Shown one piece after another: positions 53,101-63,822 of a DNA stretch of 64,000 bases. This DNA is from Dallia pectoralis. Its lineage: Eukaryota > Chordata > Actinopteri > Esociformes > Umbridae. Both the position numbers and the translations under genes were made by a program. Within the stretch, counting starts at the first letter, position 1; each line of letters opens with the position of its first letter. The stretch lies in the NCBI GenBank assembly GCA_029465975.1, contig CM055728.1, forward strand, positions 4,784,535-4,848,534, read 5' to 3'. The notes under the pieces were generated by a model. That model was not told the origin of the DNA, did not search any database, and saw nothing but the letters and a program-made list of their open reading frames with translations.

Positions 53101-54472
53101 TGCTGGCTGAATAAATCATTATCAGTGTATTGAAGATGGCATTTACTGTCATGTCTCTTTGTGTTACAAAAAATTAGCAATCATAGTTCATATCTGTTGA
53201 ATCTCTCAGTGAATGTAGTTTTTGTGCATGGCGTGTTTTACCTGATTACGGAGAAGCAAATGTGCTGATTACTGTGTGTGTGTTCTGTGTTGGTTTGTTT
53301 ATTGGAATATGTCTGCTTTGTGATTCTATCTCCGCATGCATTTTTAGCACAGTAAAACAAAGACCTCCTGATCTTCAGGCTCTGTCATAGGGTGGGGGAT
53401 ATATCATGTTGTTTTGGATTGATGTGTGAAGCAATGGTTTGTGCATTCGGGTGCAGGAGTAACACAATGTCGGTTTGCGTGTAAACTGTGCGAGCATGTT
53501 TAGGATGGTATACACGACTATACCATAGTGTTTGTTGGCCGTGCAACGGGTGGTTGGGTGATGTCAGAAGAGTCTCTTAATCGAGGTCAGATGCTTGCAT
53601 GCAGTCTGTGTTAGCCTGTGGTCTCTGCTGATGCCATCATACAATCTGCATCCATTTATTCCATTAGTCCTATCATCTCCTCCAAGGTTTACCATTTAAC
53701 GCATGTCTCATCGTATGGAGCTTAACAACATCAGGATCTGTCCGTGACACATTCTTCCATTCCCTCATAGAAACAGTGTGTAGAGGAGGAATAGCAAGCT
53801 GCTAGCAGTCACTATGCAGGACTTGGCCTATTTCCTCCCATATTTACCCTGTCATTTGTGTCATATTTGCGTGTGCTAGGACTGGGTTGTACATGCTTTT
53901 GACTGGCACAACCAGTATTAGGGCACAACAATCATATTCCTTTGTAAACCAAATAATAACCATTGTATCTATTGTGCTACGACAGTCAAATCAAATCAGG
54001 TTATTTTGGTATATCTGGGATTTGAAGGTAATACTTTTGGGTGTGGCAAAATGCTTTCAAGCTCCAACAATGATGTAGAATGTTCAACAAATATGGAAAG
54101 TCGAGTACCAGATGGCACAGACAAACATGGTAACCTTGTCCCTAGCTCTTTGTCAACTTTGCTCATTGTCCCTGTTCCATTCTGCTCCAGTTTTTTTCAG
54201 TCATATCTGCATGTCTCCGTTTCGTTTTTTTTCCTACTTCACGCCAATATGCACTAACATCATTGAGCACTGTGGAGGCCAAACACAATCATCAAGGCCA
54301 CTTATGTGCACTGTAGGACACTAAGATCTCGTCTCTGGAGAGGAACATTCGAGACTTGGAAGATGAGGTGCAGCTGATGAAGTCCAGCGGACTGCTCCAC
54401 CCAGACGACCGCCTGGATGAACTCAAACACTTGGACGTCTACAAGAGCCACTCCAAGTTCATGAAGAAAAAG
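38260..54472 (+). CDS. erc2: ELKS/RAB6-interacting/CAST family member (ERC2-like), 5' part; runs off right edge
   Basis: A coiled-coil scaffold of the presynaptic active zone that binds RIM, liprin-alpha and Bassoon/Piccolo. Coding exons: 38260-38973, 44137-44883, 51761-51829, 54317-54472, all phase 0, 562 aa so far; mammalian ERC2 is near 950 aa, so about half is seen. Residues 49-110 carry the family block KTLSMEN.QS.NAAY.TSGP and YPKGTMTLGRA...AMGSSPNIA. Coiled coils follow at FQLRELQRENDLLRREIE, at LTEENFNRLQSEHE to about residue 487, and at ISSLERNIRDLEDEVQ. YPKGTMTLGRA and DTKISSLERNIRDLE fit ERC2 better than ERC1. The start chosen (MPGSVRSSG) matches the family start MYGSAR; an in-frame ATG at 38230 would add ten residues. 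The gene is more diverged than expected and has a large repeat insertion in exon 2. Confidence 0.9.
40255..40875. repeat. 34-bp minisatellite, about 18 copies, ERC2 intron 1
   Basis: The unit contains GACTGCATGCTGTAGGATCA then GTGCACCTGATATT. Each copy carries the palindromes GCATGC and usually GTGCAC. Copies differ by substitutions and 1-3 bp gaps. Confidence 0.95.
42784..44005. repeat. 52-bp minisatellite with telomere-like motif, about 22 copies, ERC2 intron 1
   Basis: Each unit has GAGGGTTAGGGAGAGAGATG, then TCAGGATTAGGTTTAAGGGTT and TAGTTTAGCTT. It thus contains one perfect TTAGGG, and GATTAGG and TAAGGGTT near-copies. The left end is degenerate (42784-42850) and one shortened unit lies near 43815. 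It stops about 130 bp before ERC2 exon 2. Confidence 0.95.
44137..44883 (+). CDS. erc2: ERC2 coding exon 2 with Pro/Ser-rich tandem-repeat insertion
   Basis: 249 codons between TTTTTCTCAG and GTATGT. The first 28 codons (HPQLSVNRQIEEP..VHRDVNNRLQHENS) align loosely with the mammalian HLQLTIQALQDELRTQRDLN segment. Then come about 105 extra residues of repeated SPGY..PGPRH-like units, and then the well-conserved LTEENFNRLQSEHEHQAKEL coiled coil through KENLQLRE. The frame stays open throughout and both splice sites are good, so the insertion is likely translated. Confidence 0.88.
46783..47345. mobile_element. Possible hAT-type MITE
   Basis: The left end CAAGGGTCTGCAACTGGC and the inverted right end CAGAGGGGTTTCCAAATG are weakly alike, in the style of hAT terminal repeats. 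GGCGGCCTGCGGGCCAAAAT is a sequence I associate with dispersed fish repeats. No transposase is present. Confidence 0.35.
47430..47595 (+). mobile_element. tRNA-derived SINE
   Basis: GACTAGTAGGTTGCTGGTTC then GATTCCC is a tRNA-type B box, and AGGTCCAGATAGGAGCATCTGTTAAATA matches the common SINE tail meaning roughly CTGGATAAGAGCGTCTGCTAAAT. The A-box side is decayed. Confidence 0.65.
49850..50155. repeat. GT repeat interspersed with GTATGCATGCA
   Basis: Runs of GT broken about nine times by TTTGTATGCATGCAxGTGTA blocks. Both strands give spurious Cys/Val or His/Thr frames. Confidence 0.93.
50231..50864 (-). mobile_element. Tc1-like DNA transposon deletion derivative with inverted ends
   Basis: The left end ATTCACTTATCAGCCACAAC and the right end read in reverse (ATTCACCAATCAGCAATAAC) form an inverted repeat. 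The minus strand near 50600-50760 encodes DARGVRRLTRVVRSNRQATV then TQNAEKVNA, a transposase N-terminal segment found in fish Tc1-like proteins. Only a fragment of the transposase is left. Confidence 0.75.
51270..51345. repeat. Short array of GTGTGTGCGTGTACCC
   Basis: Three to four copies of a 16-20 bp unit containing GTGCGTGTACCCGTGTGT. Confidence 0.8.
51761..51829 (+). CDS. erc2: ERC2 coding exon 3
   Basis: 23 codons, ELHRRNQQDPTKTKAVQSV then IDMK, between CCTCCTCAG and GTAGGC. It matches the family segment E-ELHRR...KTKALQTVIEMK and joins exon 2 in phase. It is too short for ORF listing. Confidence 0.92.
51830..54316 (+). other. ERC2 intron 3
   Basis: Unique AT-rich sequence with one possible 45-nt cassette exon at 52719-52763 (see findings). 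No transposon recognised. Confidence 0.5.
54317..54472 (+). CDS. erc2: ERC2 coding exon 4
   Basis: 52 codons from DTKISSLERNIRDLEDEVQ to VYKSHSKFMKKK, between CACTGTAG and GTAGAG. It is the best-conserved ERC2 segment in the window. The next family exon was not found in the remaining 9.5 kb. Confidence 0.93.
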
Positions 54473-55390
54473 GTAGAGATAGTCACAGTGATTCGGTCCC
54501 ACTCTTGTTCTGCTACTGGGTAAGCTACTGCTGTTCTTTACAGCATGTTGCATTGTGGGGCGGACTCATGGTTTCAATAGAGTATCAGTGTGTATGTGCT
54601 CTTCTTTGCCGCTATCCTTCTGTGTATGTGTACATTGCTGTGTACACTGGATGTCGCTACATTGTCTTTACTTCATGGCACGTCTGTATGTGCTCGTTCT
54701 AACTTCATGAAGACCAAGGTAGAACATTTCCAGCACTATCAACTTACATTTCCTCAGCATATGGTCTTGGTATGCACTGGCATTCCTATGACAAAGGAAA
54801 ATATTGCATGACCCGCTTTCCACATGCTGTTCTCTTTTCTGAAACCTGTGTGTTTGGTCTGAAACCGATGTGTATTGTTGGAAACTTGTATGTTTTGTCT
54901 GAGGTTTTGTGTTTTGTCTGAGCCTTTGGGTTTTGTGTGAATACTTTGGATTTCTACTGTCTCTGGCTCAGATTTTCAGGTTTTTCAGCCAAGACCCAAA
55001 TGAATTGCTCTGATTCTTTCTAAATCTCAGCATGAACCAGCTATTTCAATAAAACTCTATTCATCTTGCCTATGCCCTTTTTGCCAGCAGCTGTTCTGTT
55101 CCCCAGCTTATTTTAGTGGAAAAAGTACGGCCATATTGGTTTGCGAGCGATGGTCTTGGTTTGCACTACCAGCATTTACTGTACATACTGGCAGTATTAT
55201 AAGAGAAGGGTAAAGAAAAAACATTTAAAACTTAATTATTTTGCAAATTGTTTAAAGAAAAATGTAAATTAGAATGAACATACATTTTTTACACCCTCCC
55301 CTTGCAAAGATAACATAACCATATATTTTTATATTTTTTTATGAGTTGAGAAAACCCATATCCTGTTACAACCCAGGTTTACATTTTTTA
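54473..55390 (+). other. Start of ERC2 intron 4
   Basis: No coding exon recognised. 54840-54960 is a loose repetition of GTTTTGTCTGA. A partial copy of the exon 4 end lies near 54703 (see findings). Confidence 0.45.
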
Positions 55391-55394
55391 TGTT

Positions 55395-58300
55395 CTTATT
55401 GGAGAACTCAATCTTTTGTTGTAGGTGGGCGGAAGGATGGAAGCCAGGCATGGGAACAGCTTGTGTTCCTGGTTGTATTTAATGAAATGTTCACAAAGTC
55501 CACTGAATGAGCGCACAATACGCTTAAGCTCAATAACAGAATGATGCGACCCCCTCGTATATAATTAAAGGAACCTCCTTGTATTATATGGCAAGGGGTA
55601 GAATGTTCTCCATCGAGATAGACAAGCACACTTACACGTAACATATAACAATTCCATAAGACCAAACACAGGGAACCTAAATATTCCTCTAATGAGAAGG
55701 TGAACACCAGGTGTAGTGATGACGAGACTGAACAAGGTGTGCAGGGGGGAGGAGATTTCGGCAGTGGCTAGAAAGCCGGCGAGGACGACCGCCAGAACCT
55801 GCCCGCAGGTGGAGTTATCACACCATCAGAGGGAGCTCTGATAAGGACGACCAGGAGGACATGGTGCAGGGCGTGCCGGTGATGAAAATCCTTCAGCAGG
55901 GCACTATCTAGTTTGTCCTGCACCAAAACCCAACCTCTCTTCCGGGCCATACCCCTCCCACTCCATGAGATACTGAAGGCCCCACCCCTGACGTCTCGAG
56001 TCCAGTATGTATTGAATACAGTACGCCGAGACTAACCTGAAACCCCGACCAGGATGGGGGTGTAACCCTGTGAGAGAGGGAGATCAGTAACAAACGGGCT
56101 GATCTCCCTCTGGGGTCTAACCTAACCACCGAAGAAGCAGGAGGAGATGTACACCCTCATGCCCTTAGCCAGAGTGGGTCACCAATGCTTCTTGGTGAGA
56201 AAGTGCACTGTGCGACCGATATCGGGATGACCAGATGAGGGGGTTGTGTGAGCCCAACATATGAGATGGTTGCGGACACTGGACGGCACATATTTACTCC
56301 CTACTAGGCACTTAGGTGGAGACTGCTCCATACGTAATGCCCGTTTAATGTTCACGTTCATCGCCCATACTACTGGTGCAACAATACACAAAGCAGAAAG
56401 CATAGGAGTGTGATCAACTGCTCTCTCTTTCTTGTACAGTCTTCGTGTTCTTTGTACCCAGTATGCACGACAACGTAGAATCATACTGAGTCAAGAACAG
56501 AGCCCACCTGGCCTGGCAAGGATTCAGTCGTCTCGTGGCTTAGATGTACTCCAGGTTGCAGTGGTCAACCCAGAAGAGAAAAGGTGGTTAGCCAACTGGG
56601 GCCAGTGTCTCTACTCTACGTTAACAACTCCCTAAATCATAATTCTGCTCTGCTGCGCTAAGCTTCTGTGTGAACAAGGCACAAGAGCAAAATTTTTCGG
56701 GAGTGAGCTTGAGCGCTGTGATAAAATAACACCTACCCCAACCTCTGAAGCATCCAGCTCTACTATGAATGGTAATTACTCATCAGGGTGAGCCCAGCAC
56801 TGAGGCAGAGGTGAACAGGATCTTCAGGGAACTGAAAATCCATGTTCTCTATGACTGACCAGCCGAGATGCGACGACACACCCTTCAACAGGTTGGCGAT
56901 GGGAGCCACCACCTTATCAAAGCCCCAGGTAAACCTTCTGTAGTAGTTGGCAAACCCAATAAAGCACTGTACTTCCTCTACCGTGGTTGGAATAGGCCAA
57001 TTAGGCACAGCGGAAATGCGATCCACCTTCATCTCTATCCCTGAGGTGGTAATGCGGTATCTTATGAAGGTGACGGATTATTGAAAAAACTGAAATCTTT
57101 TGACCATAACATATAATTAATGCGCCAGCAGTCACTCAAGCACTCTGCGAATCAGAGACACACGCTCGGCACGTGTAGCAGAATACACTAGAAATATACC
57201 ACCACCACACTCCCAGTATCTCCCGAAATACGTTGGTCACAAAGGCCTGCGCCCTGTGCATTGACTTCATCAAGGAAGAAACCAGGGGATGAGAATAGAG
57301 GTACCTAATTTTAATCTTCAATGCACGATAGTAAATGCTTGGACACATTCCCCGTCTTTCTTCTTCACCCAAAAAGGAGGAATATGCATGGTGGACACCT
57401 GGTCGAGACTCTACCGGGGTCCGCCCCAATGGAAACAGAAAGACACCCACGCTGGCAATCCTGCAATCACCCCGTGAGAGCCCTCTGCGGCCATGAGTAG
57501 GAAGGATTGGGAATGGACAATCAAGGGAGATGTAAAACAATGGGTAAGTAAATATTCCGGGTGAGTTGATCGGTATGTCGTATCGGCATAATCATGGTGA
57601 TGGATTTGGTGACCTCATTAACCATTCCTGAACCTAACGGTCTACTATCGAGTGCTGTGATGGGAGACAGACAGGTGAGGGACACTAGGGGAATATGCAG
57701 CTTCTTCGCTAATGCCCAATTCACGAAGTTCCCAGCTGCAACGAAATCTACTAGCGCCTTACACTGGGAGATTCCTGAATAATCCGGGAAAAACAGAGGG
57801 CTCTGAACAAGTAGAGTGTTGCATTACCCAGGAGGAGCCTTGTCTGCCATCTCCTGTCACAGTGGAGCGCACACGACAGCGTGCCGCTGAGTGTCCCCTC
57901 CTGCCACAAGAGAATAACGTGACATGTCGTGCCTGTATGAAACAAGAGCTGCTGTGGCAAGGAGTGGTACACGCATTTCCCTCCTGGACGCTGTCAGGAA
58001 GCCAGCAGGTTGTCTAACCAGATGGCCATGTCCACTAGCTGGTTGAAGGTCAGGATGGAATCAAACGTGCTCTCTCAAGCTGAAGTGGTCTATGAGGGCC
58101 CAACCGTTCCACCCAGATCCCGCCGCTAGGGTCTTGGAACTCTATCTACATCTCGTTTCCTGCCTTAGGTGGAACCGTCGCTTGCTTGCCTCTCTTCACT
58201 CCGAAGGATGATCGAATACTTCCCGCAAGTAGTGAGCAAACTCCCCATAGTTATCCAACGCCCGTCCTTCTTCTCCCTAAAAGCGTTGGCCCACTGCAGG

Positions 58301-58560
58301 GCTTTCCCCGAGATGAGGGCAGACACATTCTCTTGGCCTGATGGAGCAGGGCAGACCGTGGTAAACGAGGGAAATTCTGGCAAAGTGACCGCCCCATAAT
58401 ACTCCTGTGCAAGGGAGATGTGGATTCCCCTTGTTGTTGGCTGCAGAATCGCGGGATCCGGGACTAGACTGCATAGTGGAGTGCTCCCGGACTTGCTCCA
58501 CTATGCCTGGCTTGGGACATGCCCCTGCTGGCTCCATTTGTAAGGGGTCGCCAACGGTCG
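55395..58560 (-). mobile_element. Degraded Ty3/gypsy chromodomain retrotransposon (minus strand)
   Basis: Read from right to left the domains follow normal gypsy order. Gag remains at about 58540-58020 (ISGKALQWANAFREKK). A protease-adjacent segment lies at 57724-57540 (WALAKKLHIPLVSL). Reverse transcriptase is broken by a deletion at about 57400-56760 (YYRALKIKIRYLYSHPLVS, FVTNVFREILG, CFIGFANYYRRFTWGFDKV). The integrase zinc-binding region is at 56484-56180 (HLICWAHTTPSSGHPDIGR). The integrase core is apparently missing. A frameshifted chromodomain lies at about 56060-55770. An LTR probably lies at about 55400-55735. It is heavily mutated and inactive. Confidence 0.82.
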
Positions 58561-58690
58561 TAAAAAATTAACATACATGGGGAAAACACTGACGCCTCTG
58601 TTCTCTTTCTGTCCACACGCACCACGTAATAATAACGCACAAGGACAAAGGGAAGCAGAGGGAATATGTAGGCTGTCATAATGATGGGAT

Positions 58691-59258
58691 GAGAACCAGG
58701 TGTGTAGGTTTAGCACCAGGTGTGTAGGTTTAGCACCAGGTGTGTAGGTTTAGCACCAGGTGTGTAGGTTTAGCACCAGGTGTGTAGGTTTAGCACCAGG
58801 TGTGTAGGTTTAGAACCAGGTGTGTAGGTTTAGCACCAGGTGTGTAGGTTTAGCACCAGGTTTGTAGGTTTAGCACCAGGTGTGTAGGTTTAGCACCAGG
58901 TGTGTAGGTTTAGCACCAGGTGTGTAGGTTTAACACCAGGTGTGTAGGTTTAGAACCAGGTGTGTAGGTTTAGAACCAGGTGTGTAGGTTTAGCACCAGG
59001 TGTGTAGGTTTAGCACCAGGTGTGTAGGTTTAGCACCAGGTGTGTAGGTTTAACACCAGGTGTGTAGGTTTAGAACCAGGTGTGTAGGTTTAGAACCAGG
59101 TGTGTAGGTTTAGAACCAGGTGTGTAGGTTTAGAACCAGGTGTGTAGGTTTAGCACCAGGTGTGTAGGTTTAACACCAGGTGTGTAGGTTTAGAACCAGG
59201 TGTGTAGGTTTAGAACCAGGTGTGTAGGTTTAGAACCAGGTGTGTAGGTTTAACACGA
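58691..59258. repeat. 20-bp minisatellite, about 28 copies
   Basis: Unit CACCAGGTGTGTAGGTTTAG with exact 20-bp spacing. Variants are AACCAGG and TTAACACC. It sits directly beyond the 5' (right) side of the gypsy relic. The sequence after it (59260-59350) resembles the region downstream of the chromodomain in other gypsy copies. Confidence 0.97.
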
Positions 59259-61309
59259 CAAGACAAAACAGATGGAATGATGAATGATAAATGCTGGTGA
59301 TCAAGGCCGTCGACGTCTGCCCAAAGACTTATTGGCGGCAGTTTCGGACAGTCGTGACAATTTTTCCCTAAATATAATCCTTTTGTGTTCCATGTTCAAG
59401 CCTCGGTTTTATGTGGCCTCAAAATGGATTCAACTGGAACTAAAATGGGGTTTCCTATGGGGACAGCTGAAAGACCCCTACTTGGTACCAAGTCTAACTT
59501 TTTTCAAAGAGTATGTGTTTGACGTGTGTAACTTCATATTTATGCATCATATTTGTACCCTGTATTTATACCCCAATTTGTCTATGCTCCAGATTCCCTA
59601 ACCCTAAAGATACAACCCAACCATGGACCTAAATTGGGAACGGCGTAATGTGCTTCTCAGAATGTTACTTGTTATATTGCAGATGCTGTTCTACCGATAC
59701 TGTACATTTGCTGTGTTTTGGTTGATGGTTGATTTGTTTGTTACATTCAGTTTTTCCCTTTTATTTAACCAAGTTTCAACTTGTCACCTAAGGGATTTAA
59801 ATCGCCTACCTTTTTTTTACTGGACCAATGCTACTGAGCACCAGGCTACACTGTCACCCTTAATGAAATAATGAATTGGAATTGGCACTGGTGAAGCATT
59901 CTTTTGGTCGTGCATCAGATGATGTTGCACCAATCACATTCTACATGTAGCTCTGTATAAGCAGATCACCTTACAAACACAGCCTCTGCAAATATACCTA
60001 CCAGTATGTGGACACATTATCTTTTAACCACCTATTGCTTACACCTATTTGGTTCTGTGTTTCCTTCACTACATGCACATATTGACATTTTCTGGCATGT
60101 TCTGACGGTGATCTATTCTGGAGAATCAAGGGGAATATGAATTCACCAATTGCGTGCTTAGAACAGTGAGGATCATTGACTGGGCTAAGCAAGAGCAGAT
60201 TTCCTGTAGTGGTGTGACAACCAAAGGGCTGAATGAAGAGCTTGGTCAGCGATGTAGGTTTGAGCATTAACTACATTTCTCATCACTGCATTATATAGGT
60301 AAGGCTGCCAGTACATTTTTCAAGCAGTGGGGTGACTTGTGAACTTTGTAAGTTTGAGCAATTGACAAGCACATCAGTTCTGAATACGTTTTAGCGGTTT
60401 AATGGCACCATCTGGGAGCCCAGCCAAAAGAAAGTTAGCAGTTGTCCAGACATGAAATTATAGGTTTTAGAGTGCATCTGCAAAGAGCCAGTCACTGCTT
60501 TGATGTTTGCATAGAATGACAGGGTGTTGTAAGGTAGACACTGTGGAGATGTCAACTGTAATGGAATGGTCTTGGATCAGGGAAGGCCTTCCTTGGTTGG
60601 TCAATAGGGTGAATCATTATTTTGATAAAGGAAAAGTGACTAAGTGGAAGTTTAGAAGTGAAATAATATCAAATAAGTGCAGAAAATTCTGAAATTATTA
60701 AAATAAAATATTGTTTTTGAATGAACGGAAAAAACCAAGAGGAATAGATATGAAAACCCAACCACTCATGTAATGGCACGTCTCATCAAATATATATAGA
60801 GCAATTTCTGGCTATTGGTTGACCAAAAGTGTCACGTTCTCGAACAGCAGCCACCTGTGCCAGTGAATTTTGCGGGTAGCTATGACAGTGGGTGGGGCGA
60901 CCGGTCATGAGAGGTACCTGCGTTCTAGGATGCAATGTTGTGTCGTTCTGTGGCGGGACCCCCATGGAGGCTGACCCTGGAGACTGAGGAGATGGGCGCT
61001 CAGCACCAGCATCTGCGAGAGGTTGTTAGGGGTGCCTGCTGACTACAGACGCTACAGTCTACCGGCTGCATACTGGATCCCCACCAATGCAGATTCAGGA
61101 GTACGAGAACTGCCATTGGCCCAGGCAGCCGCCAAAAAGAGGAGCGCCCTGTATTCCTGCACTGTTACAGCTGTCCAATCGTCGGTCCCGGTGCAAAGCC
61201 TCTGCCGGCCCGCTTTTGGTACTGGTAATTGGAGATCGGCTGTTCTGGTTGCTCACAAAGCTCTTTCCCTACGAAACACTGACTTTGTACAGGATAATAG
61301 TATATGAAC
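59259..61309 (+). other. ERC2 intron 4, middle part
   Basis: 59750-59860 looks like part of a SINE-type repeat (TTTATTTAACCAAG..CACC). 60840-61290 is GC-richer with open frames that I cannot assign and may be LTR or gag debris. No exon is seen. Confidence 0.4.
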
Positions 61310-61665
61310 TGTAAAGCGTAGAAGCTTTGGGATTATGGTTTGGAGCTGCTTAGTCTCAGGGTCTGGCTGACTTGCCGGCATTGGGCCAAATATGAATTCC
61401 TTATTGTACCTGTGTATTATTTTGAAAACGTGGGGCATCTGTCAATAAGCTGAATCAGAACCAGACATATTTCTTGTTTTAGAGCAAGTGGGGCATCTGT
61501 CAATTAGCTTAATATAAACCGAACATAGATCTTGTAACACGACAACGATCCTAAACACACAAGCAAGAGTGACTCAAAAATGACACCGTTGAAACAGTAG
61601 TCTAAAGAAAAGTAAAAAACACTTTTTTCCATGGGGTGTGCCTGTTTTTTCACATGAATTTCTAA
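61310..61665 (+). mobile_element. Tc1-like transposase relic
   Basis: It contains GGGATTATGGTTTGGAGCTG (G-I-M-V-W-S-C, the Tc1 G-S-I-M-V-W-G motif) and CGACAACGATCCTAAACACA, encoding D-N-D-P-K-H-T then S-K, around the second catalytic Asp. Frames are broken and a 40-bp stretch with GTGGGGCATCTGTCAAT is duplicated inside. Confidence 0.75.
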
Positions 61666-62107
61666 AAGGCCTGTGGTATCAAAACGGCAGAGTTGGGTTG
61701 CATAGCACGTCAGAGTCTTCTATGACCGTCTATGATGGCCAGGATCGATGAGTTGCGTTTCATGTGAAAATGTTTCTGTGTTTTAAATGGAGCTCTTTGT
61801 TTGCCACATTTGTCAGTGCATTGGGAAGCTCCTGATGCAATCATAAAGGGATGTTTTTTTTATGAATGGGGCTACGACAGACGGCTATGAGCTTACAACA
61901 GCAGAGCAAAGAGCTCTCTCTACACTGAGACTGGTCCGGCATGATATACATCGTTGTGACGGCTGGAGTTTGGTCTCAGAGGCCTCGTCTTTCCACACAA
62001 ACTCACACACATGCAGACAGAGACACACACTGACTCACAGCACACAAATATGCACACTAATAAACACACAGAACAAACATGCATATAGACAAATAATCTC
62101 CCATACG

Positions 62108-62154
<47 letters not shown>

Positions 62155-62990
62155 ATTTATCACATGTATCCCTCGTCTACATTATCTTTCTAGACCTGCT
62201 CTTTCAACACAGGTGGACGTTGGTGGTGAGCAGGAATCTAGGATGGAGACATTAAAGCAGAGGACAGGCTGCTCTGATGTTGGGCTGTGTCTCTGGTTAC
62301 CTCTGTTCCTCACTGTCCTAATTATCTGGGACAGAATCCCAACTAGGCATGCTCTACTGCAGAATATTTAGTTTCAATTCCTGTCTTTTTCAACCACTTT
62401 AATCGGATGATTGTGTGAGTATGTTACACAAAAATAAATAAGATATTTTTGTAAATGAACTCTGAGAATCCAGTTTACAGTGCACGAACACCAATAATTC
62501 TCAATAATCAATGTTTCTTAACCTGGCAATCATTTTTAATGCAGGTTAAGAAGACGTTTTATTACACACATTTTAATTGTTTGGTATCCTCACTCAATTT
62601 TGTTCAGTTTTCAAGTCAGCATAATGTGACTTGATGTTGCCTGTGATGCGTTAGATTGTGACTAGGTCTTCTGTCACAACTCCCCACGAAGACATTCTAC
62701 CGCCATCTACGGGCAGGCTTTGGCGTTTGTTGTCACTGGCTGTCTAGTGCCACCGCCCCCTTAATCACTACTTTGTCATGTCTCGTCCTTGCACACATCA
62801 ATGGTGTCCATTACCTTATTAGTACTCATATATAGGTTCCCTGTGTTTGGCCATTTCTATGTTAGGTATTGTTGCATGTTGTGTGAGTTTGGTGTTGTTT
62901 TTGTCAAATCTATGTTCAATCTCCTTTATCTTCATGTGGAGCTCTTTTTAGTGTCTTTATTTAGCGCTGCGTCACTTTGGATAGACGCTT
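61666..62990 (+). other. ERC2 intron 4, right part
   Basis: Apart from the CA repeat, this is unique sequence. 62960-63000 has two GCTTTGGATAGAC copies that look like a SINE tail. Confidence 0.4.
62110..62149. repeat. CA dinucleotide repeat
   Basis: About 20 uninterrupted CA units, preceded by looser CACA-rich sequence from about 61995. Confidence 0.95.
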
Positions 62991-63004
62991 TGGATAGACT
63001 ATCG

Positions 63005-63822
63005 TTAAAAAATCTTCCATTTTGCAGCAATAACAGTCTTGCAAACCTTTTGCCAACCATTCTAGTTGAAAAGTAATCGGTAGAGAGCTTTCTGAAGCAC
63101 ATCCCACAAGTTGGATTGGCTTGATGGGCACTTCCTGCATACCAAACGGTCAAGCTACTCCCTAAGCAACATCAAAATTTGATTTGTCTGTCCATTACAC
63201 TTTCTCCAATCTTCCTCTGACAATCTTAATCCTTTCTTCTTTTTGCCAGTCTGAGATATGGCTTTTTCTTTGCAACTCTGCCTAGAGGGCCAGGCCATCC
63301 TGGAATCGCTTCCTTAGTTTTGACGTTGTGACTGGTGTTTTGTGGGTTCTATAAAATAAAGCTGACGGACACTCTAGTGTTTTTGTCTTCTTGCCCAGTT
63401 GTATGCTGGGCCCTCCCACTCATCTTCCTATTCTGGTTAGAGCCTGTTTGGGATGTTCTGTGGGAGTAGTAGTACACAGCGTTTAAAATTTTGCACATGG
63501 AATAGTCTTCATCTCTCAGACATGAATAGAGAAAGGTCTTCTTTCTGGACATTTTGAGTCTGTTTGCTCAATCCTATGTATGTATTACATTTTGAGTCTG
63601 TTTGCTCAATTCTATGTATGTATTACATTTTGAGTCTGTTTGCTCAAGCCTATGTATGTATTACATTTTGAGTCTGTTTGCTCAATCCTATGTATGTATT
63701 ACATTTTGAGTCTGTTTGCTCAGTCCTATTTATGTATTACATTTTGAGTCTGTTTGCTCAATCCTATTTATGTAGAGATGTAAAGATTTCTAAGTGACCC
63801 CAAACTTTTGAATGATAGTGCT
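63005..63822 (-). mobile_element. Tc1-like element relic containing a minisatellite
   Basis: The right end AAGTGACCCCAAACTTTTGA then ATGATAGTG matches the known terminal repeat of a fish Tc1-like family. The minus strand encodes broken transposase N-terminal sequence, and the start-codon area GGACATTTTGAGTC marks the beginning of the ORF. A 38-bp array sits between the ORF start and the terminal repeat. Confidence 0.75.
63551..63777. repeat. 38-bp minisatellite, 6 copies
   Basis: The unit reads ATTTTGAGTCTGTTTGCTCA then ATCCTATGTATGTATTAC. It arises from the transposon leader, since the first copy continues the Tc1 sequence. Single-base variants are CAATT, CAAGC, CAGTC and TTTATGTA. Confidence 0.95.

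Noticed and set aside
60004..60030. AGTATGTGGACACATT resembling the terminal repeat of a salmonid Tc1 family
   Set aside because: Only about 15 bases match, and I could not find the opposite end in the right orientation or any transposase in between.
61023..61314. Two overlapping open frames in a GC-rich stretch
   Set aside because: No recognisable domain. The neighbouring Tc1 relic and general composition suggest repeat debris, so no gene is reported.
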